From contig CM060177.1 in NCBI GenBank assembly GCA_030549775.1, forward strand, positions 95,104,236-95,168,235: a stretch of DNA of 64,000 nucleotides. The letters are read 5' to 3'. The stretch comes from Tamarix chinensis. Its lineage: Eukaryota > Streptophyta > Magnoliopsida > Caryophyllales > Tamaricaceae. Both the position numbers and the translations under genes were made by a program. Below are positions 10,881 to 22,746 of this stretch, one piece after another. How positions within the stretch are numbered: the first letter of the stretch is position 1; each line of letters opens with the position of its first letter. The notes beneath the pieces were generated by a model. The model was not told where the DNA came from. It did no database searches and saw nothing but the letters and a program-made list of their open reading frames with translations.

Positions 10881-11934
10881 CTCATTTTCCAACATGATTT
10901 CAAATCAATTTTCATTCCAAATCTAATCATAGCATTAAATTGAAATTAAAGGCCAAAAGTTTGTTAAAATTTATCATCCATGTCTTACATAACAGTGGGA
11001 TATTACAATTATTACTATAATAATGGGCTATTTATAGAGATATAATGAATAACAATAGACATTGAATAGTTAAATTTAATCTGGTAACTTGAAATGTATA
11101 TTTATTAACTATTATAACTATCTTTTAGCTTAATACTCTATAATGTATAACCTCAATAAATACCCTATTAAGTTAACGATTATTGATTACGGATACTTCT
11201 TTCCCTTAATCTTTGAGTTTTGCATGTGAGTCATGTTTTTATTTACATTTTTTTGATTCAGTTGGAGAAAAAGTGTAGAATATCTATTTGTCTATTGTAA
11301 CAAGGATTAACTCTATATTTCTAATTATCAAAAATCAAAACACGAGCAGTGTTGTCCGTGGATTACACATTAGGGGCTATTGATGTGAACCCCATCTCTT
11401 CATCCTTATTTATTTCCTTTTTCCTTTTATTGTTGATAAATGTCTAATATAGACTTAGCCTCGTTTTCCTATAAATATATCTAAGAGTAGAGGGAAATCG
11501 TATTTAGCTTTTCATTTCTCTCATAGCTAACTTTTCTATTTATGCTCGCTCATATATTCAACACTCAACTTTATTTATTCAAGATCAGCTAAAATCAAGT
11601 TTAAATCATTTGAAGGTTTGAGTTTAATTGGAGATTTGAGAATCAAGAGGCATTATTTAATTTTAAGATTGGAGTATTTTGTTCAAAGACCTTAACTTTA
11701 TTAAAGTTTTATTTTTGGCAATGTGTTATAACAAACATCTTTTGAAAACTCTTTACACGATTTAAAGTACTATGTATATGATTTTTTTGAATCTTAAGAT
11801 ATTTTAAGTAATTGATATTTTATAATCATATGTTAAAAGTTGTGAGTTTGAATATTTATATATAATTAAATGTTTTAAACTTTATTTTTCTAATGATTTT
11901 GAGTATTTTGTATGGGATGAGTGATAAGTTTCCT
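10881..11934. other. Repeat-like DNA with LTR-promoter-like segment, no gene
   Basis: A GGGATATTACA tract near 10999-11009 resembles an LTR end. Around 11468-11500 there is a CCTATAAATATATC TATA-box-like motif followed by pyrimidine-rich sequence, which fits the promoter region of a decayed LTR. No coding region was found. Confidence 0.35.
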
Positions 11935-14311
11935 TTTTGGAGATTTTCCCTTTGAGGGAAGTTTCTACTTTTTATGAGTTTTGATTGGCTTCCTTGCTTT
12001 TCTTCAGTTGGTTAGTTATTGTTGAGTTGTTTTAGTAATTTTGGGTTATTTTATGTTTCAATTAACTACTAATACATGTGATATTGGGAATTAATTTCTT
12101 AGGTAATCCTTGAGGATTCTAGAGGAGATGGTTTTACACTTTTTGTGTGAGCTTGGATTTAGGTAAATCCTTTCATTCATAGGACATTAGAATTTATGTG
12201 TGAGCATGATAGGATTGTTAAAAATTAGAATCATGCTAGCTATATGGATGAGTAATTTTTTATATGATTTATGTATGCATGTATAAGGTTTTGTTAGGCT
12301 TTTCATTCTTTTTAATTTATGATTTAAATGACATTATAAATATCTCATGATTAATATGTCATGGTAGCTAGGGTTCTTATACATAACATAAGAACAATCA
12401 CACATGATTAGGGTTAGAATACGATAACTGACATTCACATGTTCTAGGTTTAGAGATATTTTCCTATATGTAATATGATGATAATTTCCCTAATGAATTT
12501 TATTTTATATTATAAATATTTTTATACACACTGCATAGAATATGTGATACATGAGATTTTCCTGATTTAGCTTTTTTGGGATAAACTTAATAAATACATG
12601 AAAAGTGAAAAAATACAGTTAATCACTATATTTCAAAGATTACCTAGTTGTAAAAATAATGCAAAATATTTCCTTTTATCCTTTTCATAAAAAAATTATT
12701 ATAATAATGCTTGATACAAAAATAAATAAAATGACGAAATTAGGGTTCCAAGGGAATTTTGGTAATGTTTTACCTAATGTATATTTTATGAATAATTGAA
12801 CATTAGGATGTCCTTAGACTTTTGATAGGTTAACTTTAGTGTTGACATTAGCTTTGACATAGACCTACGACTATAGGATTTACCTTAATAATTGGAAGTA
12901 AGAGGAAAAATGGTTAAGTCTAAAAATGGAAATTATTGGGTAGTACGCGATATTTGTGATAGCCTCATTAAAGATTAATACTTAACGTGAAAGACATTGA
13001 GCTTGTAATGATTGCTTCCTAAGATTAGCTACTTTAGATTTGTCATTCCTCGTTTGATTTGGTTCACTGGTGTGTCATTATGCCCTAGTAAGGCATTATT
13101 CTACTCTATAGGTGACCTATGAGCCTTGTAGGTAGTATGGATACTTAAGGATTACATGACCAAGGTTTAAGGATTTTGTGTTGCCTTTGTGTGTTGGTAT
13201 AATCAGGTGTAGTGCTATGTCCCTAGGTTCAAGAGTAAGGGTTTTGTATCACCTTTGGGTGCCAATATGACTATGTTTACCTTAGTGTCCTTGCACTATT
13301 TGTATCCCTCTTGCTTAGTTACAAATGGAGCTAACTATTGTGTAATAGAATATAAAGATATTGAGTTGGATTTGTTGGTTTGGTAGTTTCCTCGGTACCC
13401 TAATGTTTGTAATTGGAAGTGACTTAGATTTGTGGGTTTGTTAATTGCCTTAATACCCTATCTTGGTATTTGGATTTAGATGTGTTGATTTGATAGTTAC
13501 CTCAGTACCCTACCTTGGCATTTGAAATTTATTTGGATGTGTTGATTTGATAGTTGCCTTAGTGTCCTACCTTGGTATTTGGAATGATATAAACTTGTGG
13601 ATTTGGTAGTTGCGTTACTGCTCTACCTTGGTATTTGGAGTTTATTTATTAATCAGACATGTCTATTGTACCTTGAGATGATGCAAAGTGAACTAATGTG
13701 TTTTACTGTTGAGCTTGAGACTTCATGATATATATATATAATCCCATAATTATTTCATATGGTAAATGGTACATGCTTTGTGATTGAGTATTATATTTAG
13801 AATTTTTGTGTGATTATATGAAATGTGGGTATGCATTGTGAGTTATTATGATTTACTCAATACAAGAAAGTCATATACTAATTTTGTAGATTACTAAGTG
13901 AAGGGTATGGAGTTATTCCAAGAATATTATAGTGACAAGGAAGAGAGTCTTTGGGAAGAGATCCTATTTTTGGAGTGGGCTTTTGGGTCGAAGAGTTAAG
14001 ACAAACCAGTGTTGTACCTTTAGGTACCTATTTTGATGTAATCAGCTTTCCTTTGAACTTTTATGTCCCTTGGTTTCTTGATTTCCATTGTTGTTCGGAG
14101 TAAATTATCTATAACATATATTTATATATTATCTCTTGTTCCCACTTTTTTTTATATATTTTGGTTATGATTTATTTTTAAGCTTTAGCACTTGACATAA
14201 GAAAGGTGAGGGAATTAGATTGATGCTAAGTGAAGCAGTAACACTCGGTAATTTTGTAATTAAAAATTCCTTAAAATTGAATTTTGAAGTAGTAAAAATG
14301 GGGGTGTTGCA
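11935..14311 (+). repeat. Long degenerate LTR (family X), copy 1
   Basis: The segment shares blocks with 25660-28618 and 31700-32811 in the same order. One shared block is TGTGAGCTTGGATT followed by AGGTAAATCC (near 12148). Others are a tract at 13900-14060 ending GTACCTTTAGGTACC and a terminal block with CATAAGAAAGGTGAG, GCTAAGTG and GGGGGTGTTGCA ending at 14311. The last motif is the LTR 3' end, normally TGTTACA. Short duplicated features at both edges are too decayed to fix the start. Confidence 0.6.
13370..13650 (+). repeat. Minisatellite, about 62-bp unit, in LTR
   Basis: About five tandem units are built around TTGATTTGATAGTTGCC..AGT.CCCTACCTTGGTATTTGG (written here with gaps). The reverse-oriented LTR copy carries the equivalent array at about 19500-19690, so the tandem repeat is an inherited part of the LTR. 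Confidence 0.7.
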
Positions 14312-14338
14312 TAAAGTATATTTGCATTAGTTGTGACA

Positions 14339-14413
14339 GTAACACCCCAAATTTCTATATTTTCTTTTGCTTATTTTTTAAACATTTATTTTTTCAAAAA
14401 CGGGGGTGTTACA
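14339..14413. repeat. 75-bp inverted-end remnant GTAACACCCC...GGGGTGTTACA
   Basis: The inverted ends are GTAACACCCC at the left and GGGGGTGTTACA at the right. They equal the start and end of common plant LTRs, so this may be an LTR reduced to its two termini. It separates the long LTR (ending at 14311) from the Tat remnant. Confidence 0.4.
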
Positions 14414-14447
14414 CTTTCCTTCTAACCTAAGTTTAATCTAGCCTTCA

Positions 14448-17340
14448 TTGTTGGACATAGCTATTAGTCCTCAAAATAGATGTATAACATTATATGCCGA
14501 GGATCTACATACAAGAGTGTGTCTACCTTTATACCCATTTATTATGAAATTTCTTCATACTTTCCTTTTAAGTCCTTCTCAATTCATCCCTAACAATTGG
14601 GTGATGTTGTCCAGATTCTTATATGGGTGTTATTTGTTTGACATCCAACCAACAATAGAGCTGTTCAAACACTTTTATTTATTTATAAATTTTAAGTCAT
14701 CTTTAGGTTCTGGGCTTCTATTCTATTTAGATAAGAAGTGACCATAAATTTATAAAAGAGCCTTGATCCTATGTGAAAAGTTGGAAGTCATAATAACTTT
14801 TTGTTCAAGGAGATGCTGAGAGAGATCTACTAAAATGAGGCTAACTTAACTTAGATGTTCGGGAGTCTCCACCTTTTTCATAAGAACTAGAAGATAACAT
14901 TGAAAGGTTTGACAAGCTTATATACGATGGCCACATAATTAATAATAGTGAGGTCATGAGTTACCAAATTAGCCTTACAAATATTGTGCTTATTTTTTTT
15001 TACAGTGGTAGGTAATTTCCTCCCATTCACTATTCTTATTCATTTGTTAATCTTATACGTTTGTCATCTAATTGAGTTTAATCATTTTATATGTAGAGTT
15101 TGATGAGTGGAAATTGAATCAAAAGGTTGTTTCCCAAGCTTGTCAAGGGGCATTAGAAGGACCATAAATCACCCCTAGGGCACCTACCTCTGATGCGTTA
15201 GTGACTATGGTTAAAGAATTTAAACAAAAAGTATATTTTTCCATTCATTTTTGAAAATATCCTTACTATAATATGTAATCTATACTCATGGATTCAAGGA
15301 AATTTATATTCGTATTTGTTTAGGTATGAGAATGAATCGCTAAAATTATTCCAAAAAAGAAATATACCAAACCAAATAAAGTTTGTGGCATTGATCCTCA
15401 CACTCCTTTCATTCATCCCATTATTGTAAAGCCTTTAGCTACTACCCTAGCCTCACTAGGTGGCGCATATACTAAAGCGCTTACCAACCTACTTTTCTAT
15501 GAGGAACATTATATATGTTATGTTGAACTTTCCACTTTTATGATGATTGCCAAGGTTTTCTAGTTTGCTTTAGCTTCTACCACAAACACATCCTTAAATT
15601 CTAATTTTAACCCTATTTTCATCCCTTTTCTCAAATTATCCATGATCCTCCAAAGCCTTATTTACATTTCTAAGAGGAAACTTGAGCTAGAGTCATCCTA
15701 AAGGCTCTAATTAAGGTAACTCAAAAATCCCCATCTAAGAGATTCATCAAGAAGAAGCTAAAATCCCTAAAAAATAAAGATGAAAATTTTGAGCTACATT
15801 AAAAGGGATCTCAAATAAAGGTCAAAAGTGCGTCAGACCCTTTATTGAGGTTTAGAAAATATGTTGCATCCATATTATCTATTGAAGCAACCCTACACCT
15901 CGTTCAAAGAAACCTTAATAATTTTAGAGGAAGGTGAGGATGATTATCCGGAGACCGAGGGGAAAGTAGGTACAAATGTTGAAGTTTTCCATATTCCATT
16001 TTCGAAGGTGCAAGAGCAAGTTAATAACACTTCTGATGACCTAAAAAAAGAATCCTATAGATAAGAGGGCCATGGCATTATAGTGGCTGAGATAAAATTT
16101 TTCCCTTCAAGAAAGGTATCTTGTGAGTGGGGCTCTAAATTCTGTATTAAAGATGAAGGAGCCACCTCAACCATGACTAATGACTATTCTTTCTTATATT
16201 GTTACTCAAATGATAGTACTGGTCGTGATTTAGCTAAGGTAATAATGTTGAGTTAGGATTAAAATGACAGCTCTACTAGGGGCTAGCCAAAATCTCTCCT
16301 TCTATGTATAATATGGGAAAAAATGGTGTGAATAGTAAATAAAGATGTTAATAGTTGTAGTAATGTGGAGTTTTTCTTTTTTATATAGATTTCAACGGAG
16401 TGCTAAGAGCTCCTATGAGCTAGAGAAATAAAATATAGATCTTAAAGCTTGTAACTCAACCCTGAAAGCTAAAAAGGAATCCTCGGAGGTTAAAGTGGTT
16501 GAGTTGGAAGTTGAGAAGATTAACTTCAAATCCCCCTCAGCTGATGTAAAATTTATAAAGACATATGTTTCTAGCTTAGAAGACTACCTTATAAAATAAA
16601 ACAAGTTAGCTTAGGTGAGTATGGGGCTATTAAAAGCTAAAGTTACTCGTTTGGAAGATATTTTATAAAAGGAGAAAAAAAATGGGCTAATCAACTCTCT
16701 TTAACAAAAAGGAAATGGGTTGCTAATGTTGGGAAGATGTGGCATTTATCTAAGGCCAACAAATTTTTGGATGATAAAGTCACCATCTTTAGTATACTGA
16801 ATGAAGATGCAATTAATAAAATAATAGGCTGAATATTTTGATATGCACAAAGCCCTAGAGAAGGAAAGGATGCTCAGAGGTAGTGGATAAGAAAAGAAGA
16901 AATAATGTTAAAATAATATGATTTATGGAAGTAATGATAGAGGACAAATAAGTGGCCAAGTCATCTGAAAATGATGTAGACACTTGTATCAATAGGGTCA
17001 TTGCTAATGCCAAGATGAAACATTCCCGTGAAGCTATTGATAATTGTATAAAAGGTGAGGCTAAGTGAGTTTGCAAACTATGAATAGTTACTTTTGCCTC
17101 AATGGTGTGCATCTGGTGCCTTAGTGATGTATTCTTAATTCATAATTCATTAAATTGGTAGAGCGTGATCAACTTTGGAGGTTTGATGGATAATTCTATT
17201 GTGTCCAATACTTGGAGAACATGCCTGTTCCAAAGGAGGATGAGAATGAGTCAATAATATTGAAGAAGATAAGTATTAAGTAACTGAGGGAAATGACACC
17301 ATATTTTATTTTTCAAACAAACTTGTAAGTCGGTTCCTCA
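14448..17340 (+). pseudogene. Accessory ORF with putative gypsy-type transposon domain (PF04195-like)
   Basis: The N-terminal open frame (14448-14741, 97 codons) reads LPLYPFIMKFLHTFLLSPSQ, then FIPNNWVMLSRFLYGCYLFD, then IELFKHFYLF. This is the pattern of the 'putative gypsy type transposon' domain found in accessory ORFs of Tat-lineage retrotransposons. From 16385 to about 16700 the plus-strand frame codes for a charged, coiled-coil-like stretch (VVELEVEKINF, VSSLEDYLIK) broken by in-frame TAA and TAG codons. An acidic segment at 15861-16064 is probably a middle exon. The function of this protein family is unknown. It lies antisense to the Tat integrase at 18220-18600, as in Retand/Grande-type elements. 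Exon borders are uncertain. Confidence 0.6.
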
Positions 17341-17604
17341 TAATATTATGTTCATTCCTTTGATATACAACTTAATATTAAATATGTTTATCTTGCATGT
17401 CTCACTTTATGTTTTATCTTAGCCTTATGTGTTTTTACTAATGATGGTACATTATGATGTTCAAGTTGCCCACATTTCAATTTTTTTCTATACTTTGATG
17501 GTGGATCTAAACACCATTAGTTGATGATAACAAATGTACCAACCAAACTCCTCAATAATGGTAGTGGCCTGAACATATTAGCTAATGATCTCACCATGGG
17601 AGCA

Positions 17605-17990
17605 TAGGCGTAAGAGTGAAAAAGCCTCCAAGGTCCAGTGATTCCATGTTTAGTGGCCTTGGTACATTGATTGAGGGTGTACTATAGGTTCTTAGAATTA
17701 GTATTTGAAAAGCCAATAGGTGTCCATGTTGTTTTTTTTCTTCTATGCTTAGTGGCCTTGGCTCATTAGTATGAGAGTGCACCTTGAGAATAATCCCGTA
17801 GTGTCTTAAATCTCATTGGTCTTTCAACTCACCAAGTGTGATTATATTCTTTTCTTCTAGTCTCAATGGTCTTGGAGCATTAGTTTAAGGGTTTACTTAG
17901 GGATCTTGGGCTTAGCAGCTGAAAGCACACTAGTCTTTCAGCTTACCAAGTGTGCATGTCTTTGTTTATTCTAGATTAAGTGGTCCTTAA
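17605..17990. repeat. Tandem repeat, roughly 100-113-bp unit
   Basis: Units starting with (A)GTGGCCTTGG or CAATGGTCTTGG occur at about 17652, 17751, 17863 and 17974. Each is followed by a variant of GAGGGTGTAC or AGAGTGCACC. Tandem repeats between pol and the 3' LTR are a habit of Tat-lineage elements, and this array lies exactly between the integrase end and the accessory ORF. Confidence 0.65.
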
Positions 17991-18219
17991 AATTGTGTTT
18001 GCTACAAAAAAAAATGTAAATACATCAGAATCTACAACAAAATATTATTTCTTTATCAAAATTGATATGAAACTAAAATACACATTTATAGATAACAAAG
18101 ATCATTGAAAAGTTAGTAAAAATAATACCACAGAACAAAATTAAAACAATATTTTGCAAGTGTTTTTTTTTTGTTCCAAGCATTTGCTAGATATCTTTTC
18201 CATTCATTATCTAATATGA

Positions 18220-18600
18220 ATGTGGTTAGTCCAACTTACTCCCCAACTTGATATGGGATCTCCCATTTAACAACTAATTTTCCCCGACCACCATTGCTTT
18301 GGAACTCAACCTTTCTTAACTCCCAATCCCCTACTTTTAATTATATAGATTTTACTCTTTGTTGTGGTATTTAGCTTCTTATAGTCTATATTTACATTTG
18401 AAGTACATCTCTTCATTATTCTAATAGATCCTTCACAAATTTTAAGTTTTTACATTAATTCTAGGATCATACTAGCTAGTTCTAAATGAAGTTGTTTCAA
18501 TCTGTGCTAGGATAACAACCTCAACTAAAAAAGCTAAATTGAAAGGTGCCTCATCCATTAGCCTTTTGTTACAATTGTCATGAAAACCCACACTATTCAT
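18220..18600 (-). pseudogene. Tat-lineage integrase C-terminus remnant
   Basis: Minus-strand reading gives DEAPFNLAFLVEVVI, then a spaced region with several stops, then a YHNKE-like motif. After a frame change comes VGDWELRKVEFQSNGGRGKL followed by VKWEIPYQVGE. This is the recognisable tail of Ty3/gypsy integrases of the Tat/Ogre/Retand group (family pattern: YYN..V..R.F..GD.VLRK...........GKL...WEGPY.V). It is heavily decayed, with at least six stops. Upstream parts of pol are missing, cut at about 18740 by an antisense long LTR. Confidence 0.65.
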
Positions 18601-18748
18601 GAAAGCTAATCCACCTGGCCTTGCTTAGCCTTGTTCAACTAATGCCTTAATGCTCATATTATTTATTTATTTTCATGTTTTGCCTAATTGTTACACTATG
18701 CTGAAACCGATGAGGAACTCAAACTCGTTCTCAGAGTATAAAGTTGTA

Positions 18749-19885
18749 ACACTCCCATTTTACCAACTGAAATTTTTATTTTTATAGAAGTGTTAATTAC
18801 TAAATTATTGGGTATTACTGCCACACTTAGCATAAGTCCAGTAGCCTTGCCTTTCTTATGCCAAGTGCTTAGGCTAAATAAAATATACCTAGAGAAAATA
18901 AGTGGAAATATAAATAATACATAATCGAGTTAGGAATAAAAGCCATAGTGCTACAGTATAACTAAAGTATAAAAAGAGACATAAGAGTCTAAATAAAAAA
19001 CTGATTGTAAAAAAAACCAACGCTTAGAGGTACAACTTTGGTTTGTCCTAACTCTTAAACCTAAAGGCCCATTCTAAAAATGGAACTACTTACCAAGGAC
19101 CACACTTGTCCTACCCACTCTTATAAGCTTTATGTCACTCTATGACCCTCACAAAGTCATTTGCAAAAGTAGTATTAGTATGACTTTCTCATACTTAGTA
19201 AATCATAATACCTCACAAGACATAGCATATCCACATTTCATATAGTCACAAAAAAACCAAAAATCATACTTGAGCACAAGCAATAGACCATAACCACAAA
19301 TAATATTCAAGGAGAAACTTACACACACACACACACACACACACTCTCTCTCTCTCTCTCTCTCCCTCTCTCACACACACAAACACACACACATACGCAC
19401 ACACATTTATGTATAACACATCCAAATATCAAGCTCAACAATAAAATATACCAATCTAATTCTCATCATTTTAAGGAGAAAAGTCATATTCGATTAGTTA
19501 AATACATTCCAATCATAGTAGTAGGGCAATAAGGCAACTACCAAAACAATACTAGGGTAAGGCACTAAAGCATCTACCAAAGGAACAAATTCAACATAAA
19601 CTAAGGTAGGGCACTGAGGCAACTACTAAACTAACAATCCATCACAATATCAAGGTAGGGCATTGAAGTAACTACCGAACTAATAATCTATTCCTTTCAT
19701 TTTATAATACAACAAATATTTCCATTTTTATTTTCTTACTTGAGGGGGATACAAATCAACCTAGGGATACAGTGGTATACCTACTCATATTGGCACTCGA
19801 AAGCAACATAATACCACTACCTTGAACCCAGTGACATAACGGTACACTTGGTCATACCGGTGCCCAAAAGGATCACAATATCTAT
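18749..19885 (-). repeat. Long LTR (family X), antisense partial copy
   Basis: It begins GTAACACTCCCATTTT, the complement of the LTR 3' end at 32811. It then carries in reverse the blocks found in copy 1: the CTTTCTTATG.CAAGTG tract near 18850, the AGGTACAACTTTGGTTTGTC tract near 19030, and the minisatellite near 19500-19690. The copy stops at about 19885, where sequence in the opposite orientation starts. Confidence 0.65.
19320..19407. repeat. (CA)n(CT)n(CA)n compound microsatellite
   Basis: About 22 bp of CA repeats, then about 22 bp of CT repeats, then interrupted CA repeats. It is inside the antisense LTR copy and is not shared by the other copies, so it expanded after insertion. Confidence 0.95.
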
Positions 19886-20537
19886 AATACCCTAAAAATT
19901 TGTTTAGGCTAATCCTGTATTATTAGCGCCCTAATTTGATTATAATATCTATAAATATTATTTTAGCCTTAACCTAATTTTTTAATCCCAAAACCTTAAC
20001 ATAATCAAAAACCTTGATTCGGATAAATCATAATTCGTAAACTAAAATAAAAACCCGCTAAAATTTCTACTAATCCCAATTATTTATGGCTAATTTAAAA
20101 TCATCTAAACTAATTCCCAACCTTTCTCCTTCTCCTTTTCTTTTCTTTTTATTCTCCTTTCTCCCATATCTTGTTGCCATAAACCTTGAATTTGTTTGGA
20201 AACTTGCACCTACATCACCCATCACTCTCACCAGTGTAGCCCCCCATCATCATCCATCATCATCACCTTTCTTCTTTTTCGTCTTCTTCCCTTATCCCTT
20301 ATCCTTGCCCAACCTACACACCACCATCACCACTCTCTACCATTTATTTTTCTTCCTCAACCTTACTCAATACACACACACAACCATTACCATCCCTACT
20401 GTACCCTCTGCCATTTTTCCCAACACCCAACCAGCATTTCCGTACACTACCCCTCATGCCTGACCTACACCATCACTTGTCGCACGCCTCCCCTACTTTT
20501 TATTTCTTCCTCGATTCATACCACACACAAAACACAT

Positions 20538-20572
<35 letters not shown>

Positions 20573-22295
20573 ACATTCTCCCCTCTTCCTCTTGGTTTGG
20601 CCTCCACTCAACAATTTTTTGTGTAAAAAAATCTTGCTTAAGCACCCCTTTCTTTCTCCTTTCTTCCTTCTTCTTTTCTTCTCCTTCTTCCTCCTTCATT
20701 CCCCTCTTTTTGACTTACCCACTTCCATCTCGACCATCGTGCACCACTACAACCAACACTTGCCACTCTTTGGTTGGTGGACCGACCACAAAGGTCACCC
20801 CAATCTTCCCTAAAACCATCAACAACCATTGCCATCGACCACTACCTCTTTTCCCTTCTTCTTCTCCTCGCATATCACATTTTTTCAAAGTAAACAGCCT
20901 ATGCACCGCCTCAAGCATGGTCGTGCAACGGTAAAATTTCCTATCACACACACATACAACTCAACACTGTTTGGTCATGCTTGATCTTTTTTCTCAACTA
21001 GGGTTGTAATGCTTATAGCAATGCCGTGTACTTTCCTATTTTTAGCCATGCACCCCTATGTTCACCCGCGAACCTTATCCAAATACTACCAAATTTTTAC
21101 CATAGCTCCACCACACACTCTACTACACATCTACACATTCCAACCTTCCATTTGACTATGGTTATTTTTATTTATACCCTATTTACCTTAATTTCTTCTT
21201 TAGCTAAACTCTTCGAGCCTAACCGTCATTTTTGTTGTTTTTGTAGGTGGTATTCCAGTAGCCTCAGAGGAGGAAGTCTAGGATTTGCATTCTTAAAGTC
21301 TGGTGTCCTACTTGGTAAGGATACTATTCAATGTGTAGGGTTTTTGTGTTATTTTCTTATATGTTTATGTGTGTTTTTCATGATATTGTTAATATATGAT
21401 GTAACATGCATTGTTCATGATATTTTATGATGATATAAATATTATTTTGAAAGGAAGTAAGAATGGGTAAGAGGTACTATTATGATTTTGTTGTGATAAT
21501 GTCATAATTATGGAAATGTATATTATGACATGAAATATGGACTAAATGAGCTTTGAGAAGTGGACATAGGAATTCTGATAATGTATGATGACAATTTATG
21601 GACTTGGAAAATAATATGTATAGATGGTAAAAGATATTATAAAATAAAGGTTATTGTTTTTCCTTAAGGTTGATTTGGTCATTATAGGATAGTAGGGAAA
21701 TTTTGGTGTCTTAAGCGTTAGGTGGATTAAAATATGATAATAATATCATGAGGAATGTTTGGAAGTATTATTATTTTTTGGGGTCTGTAAATGAATTAAT
21801 GGATAATTTGGGGAAAATATCTTATAATGATAATATTATTATTCCATGTGTAAAATATAGAGGTTATTTAGATTCTTAATACGTTTTTAATGATTGGCCT
21901 TATGAGGTTATCTATTGGAATTGGTAATCATGGGAAATTCATAGGAGGTGTTATGGAAAATATGTGGAATTAGGGTTTTTAGGGATTTCTGTGAGTAATA
22001 CCTTAGGATAAGATTATTAATGCATGTTTATGACTTGGGAACTAGACCGTAAATTATGGGTGTGATAATAATGATGAGATTCAAGGATGAGATTATATAA
22101 TGTGTGTGGAGGAATAATCAGCATAGGAGAATGAATGCTTAAGGGTGTGTGATTAGGGTTTGGAAGGATGTGAGAACGTTCACCTATGTTGTATGTGCAT
22201 CTACTTTAATGTGTTCAATGCCTAAGAATCAATCTCGAATAAGACACTAATCACTTAAAGTGAAAGAGTATGTAAGTAGGGCTAATGTGATCTAT

Positions 22296-22327
<32 letters not shown>

Positions 22328-22745
22328 TTCTTGTTCCATAGGGGAGAATAGTAGCTTCGGAGAGTTTTTCCCCAATAAGATAATATTTTTAATCTCCATT
22401 TCACTGGAAAGAATAGTGGCTTGGAAATATTTTGCACTAAGAGATGCTTTAGTCCGTTCTACCGGATTAAGAATAGTGGGGCCCCTGCTCATCGTAAAAT
22501 GAAAATATAACACTATAACCTATGAAAAAGACATTATTGATTTAAAGTGGAAGAATACGTGAGTCAAGAACAAGGTCTTATTTTTATATATACGATTTGT
22601 TCCACTGGGGAGAATAGTGCAGGAGTGTGTTGCCCTGAGAAGGTGATATTTTTAGATCCTTTCCACTAGATGATAATAGTGGCTCAGGTGTGTTATCCCT
22701 AAGAACATACATTAGACCGTTCCATCAGTTTAAGAAAATATAACA
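19886..22745 (+). repeat. LTR-like region with pyrimidine-rich leader and tandem units
   Basis: The region opens with AATACCCTAAAAATTT, a typical plant LTR start. It continues with a long CT/CAC-rich tract (20100-20930) that creates several spurious open frames in both strands. It ends with a tandem of roughly 75-bp units (22300-22745) of the type TTCCA..GGGAGAATAGTGGCTTGG. An equivalent array is at 27690-27870 in the next LTR. It also holds (TA)n at about 20540-20570 and (ATGT)n at about 22298-22327. I read it as the decayed 5' LTR of the pol fragment that follows, joined to it by a deletion at about 22746. Confidence 0.5.
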
Positions 22746-22746
22746 T

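Noticed and set aside
20086..20951. Several overlapping open frames on both strands, up to 205 codons
   Set aside because: All fall in a CT/CAC-rich LTR leader and a (TA)n microsatellite (giving YIYIYI repeats). The frames contradict one another and show no conserved domain.
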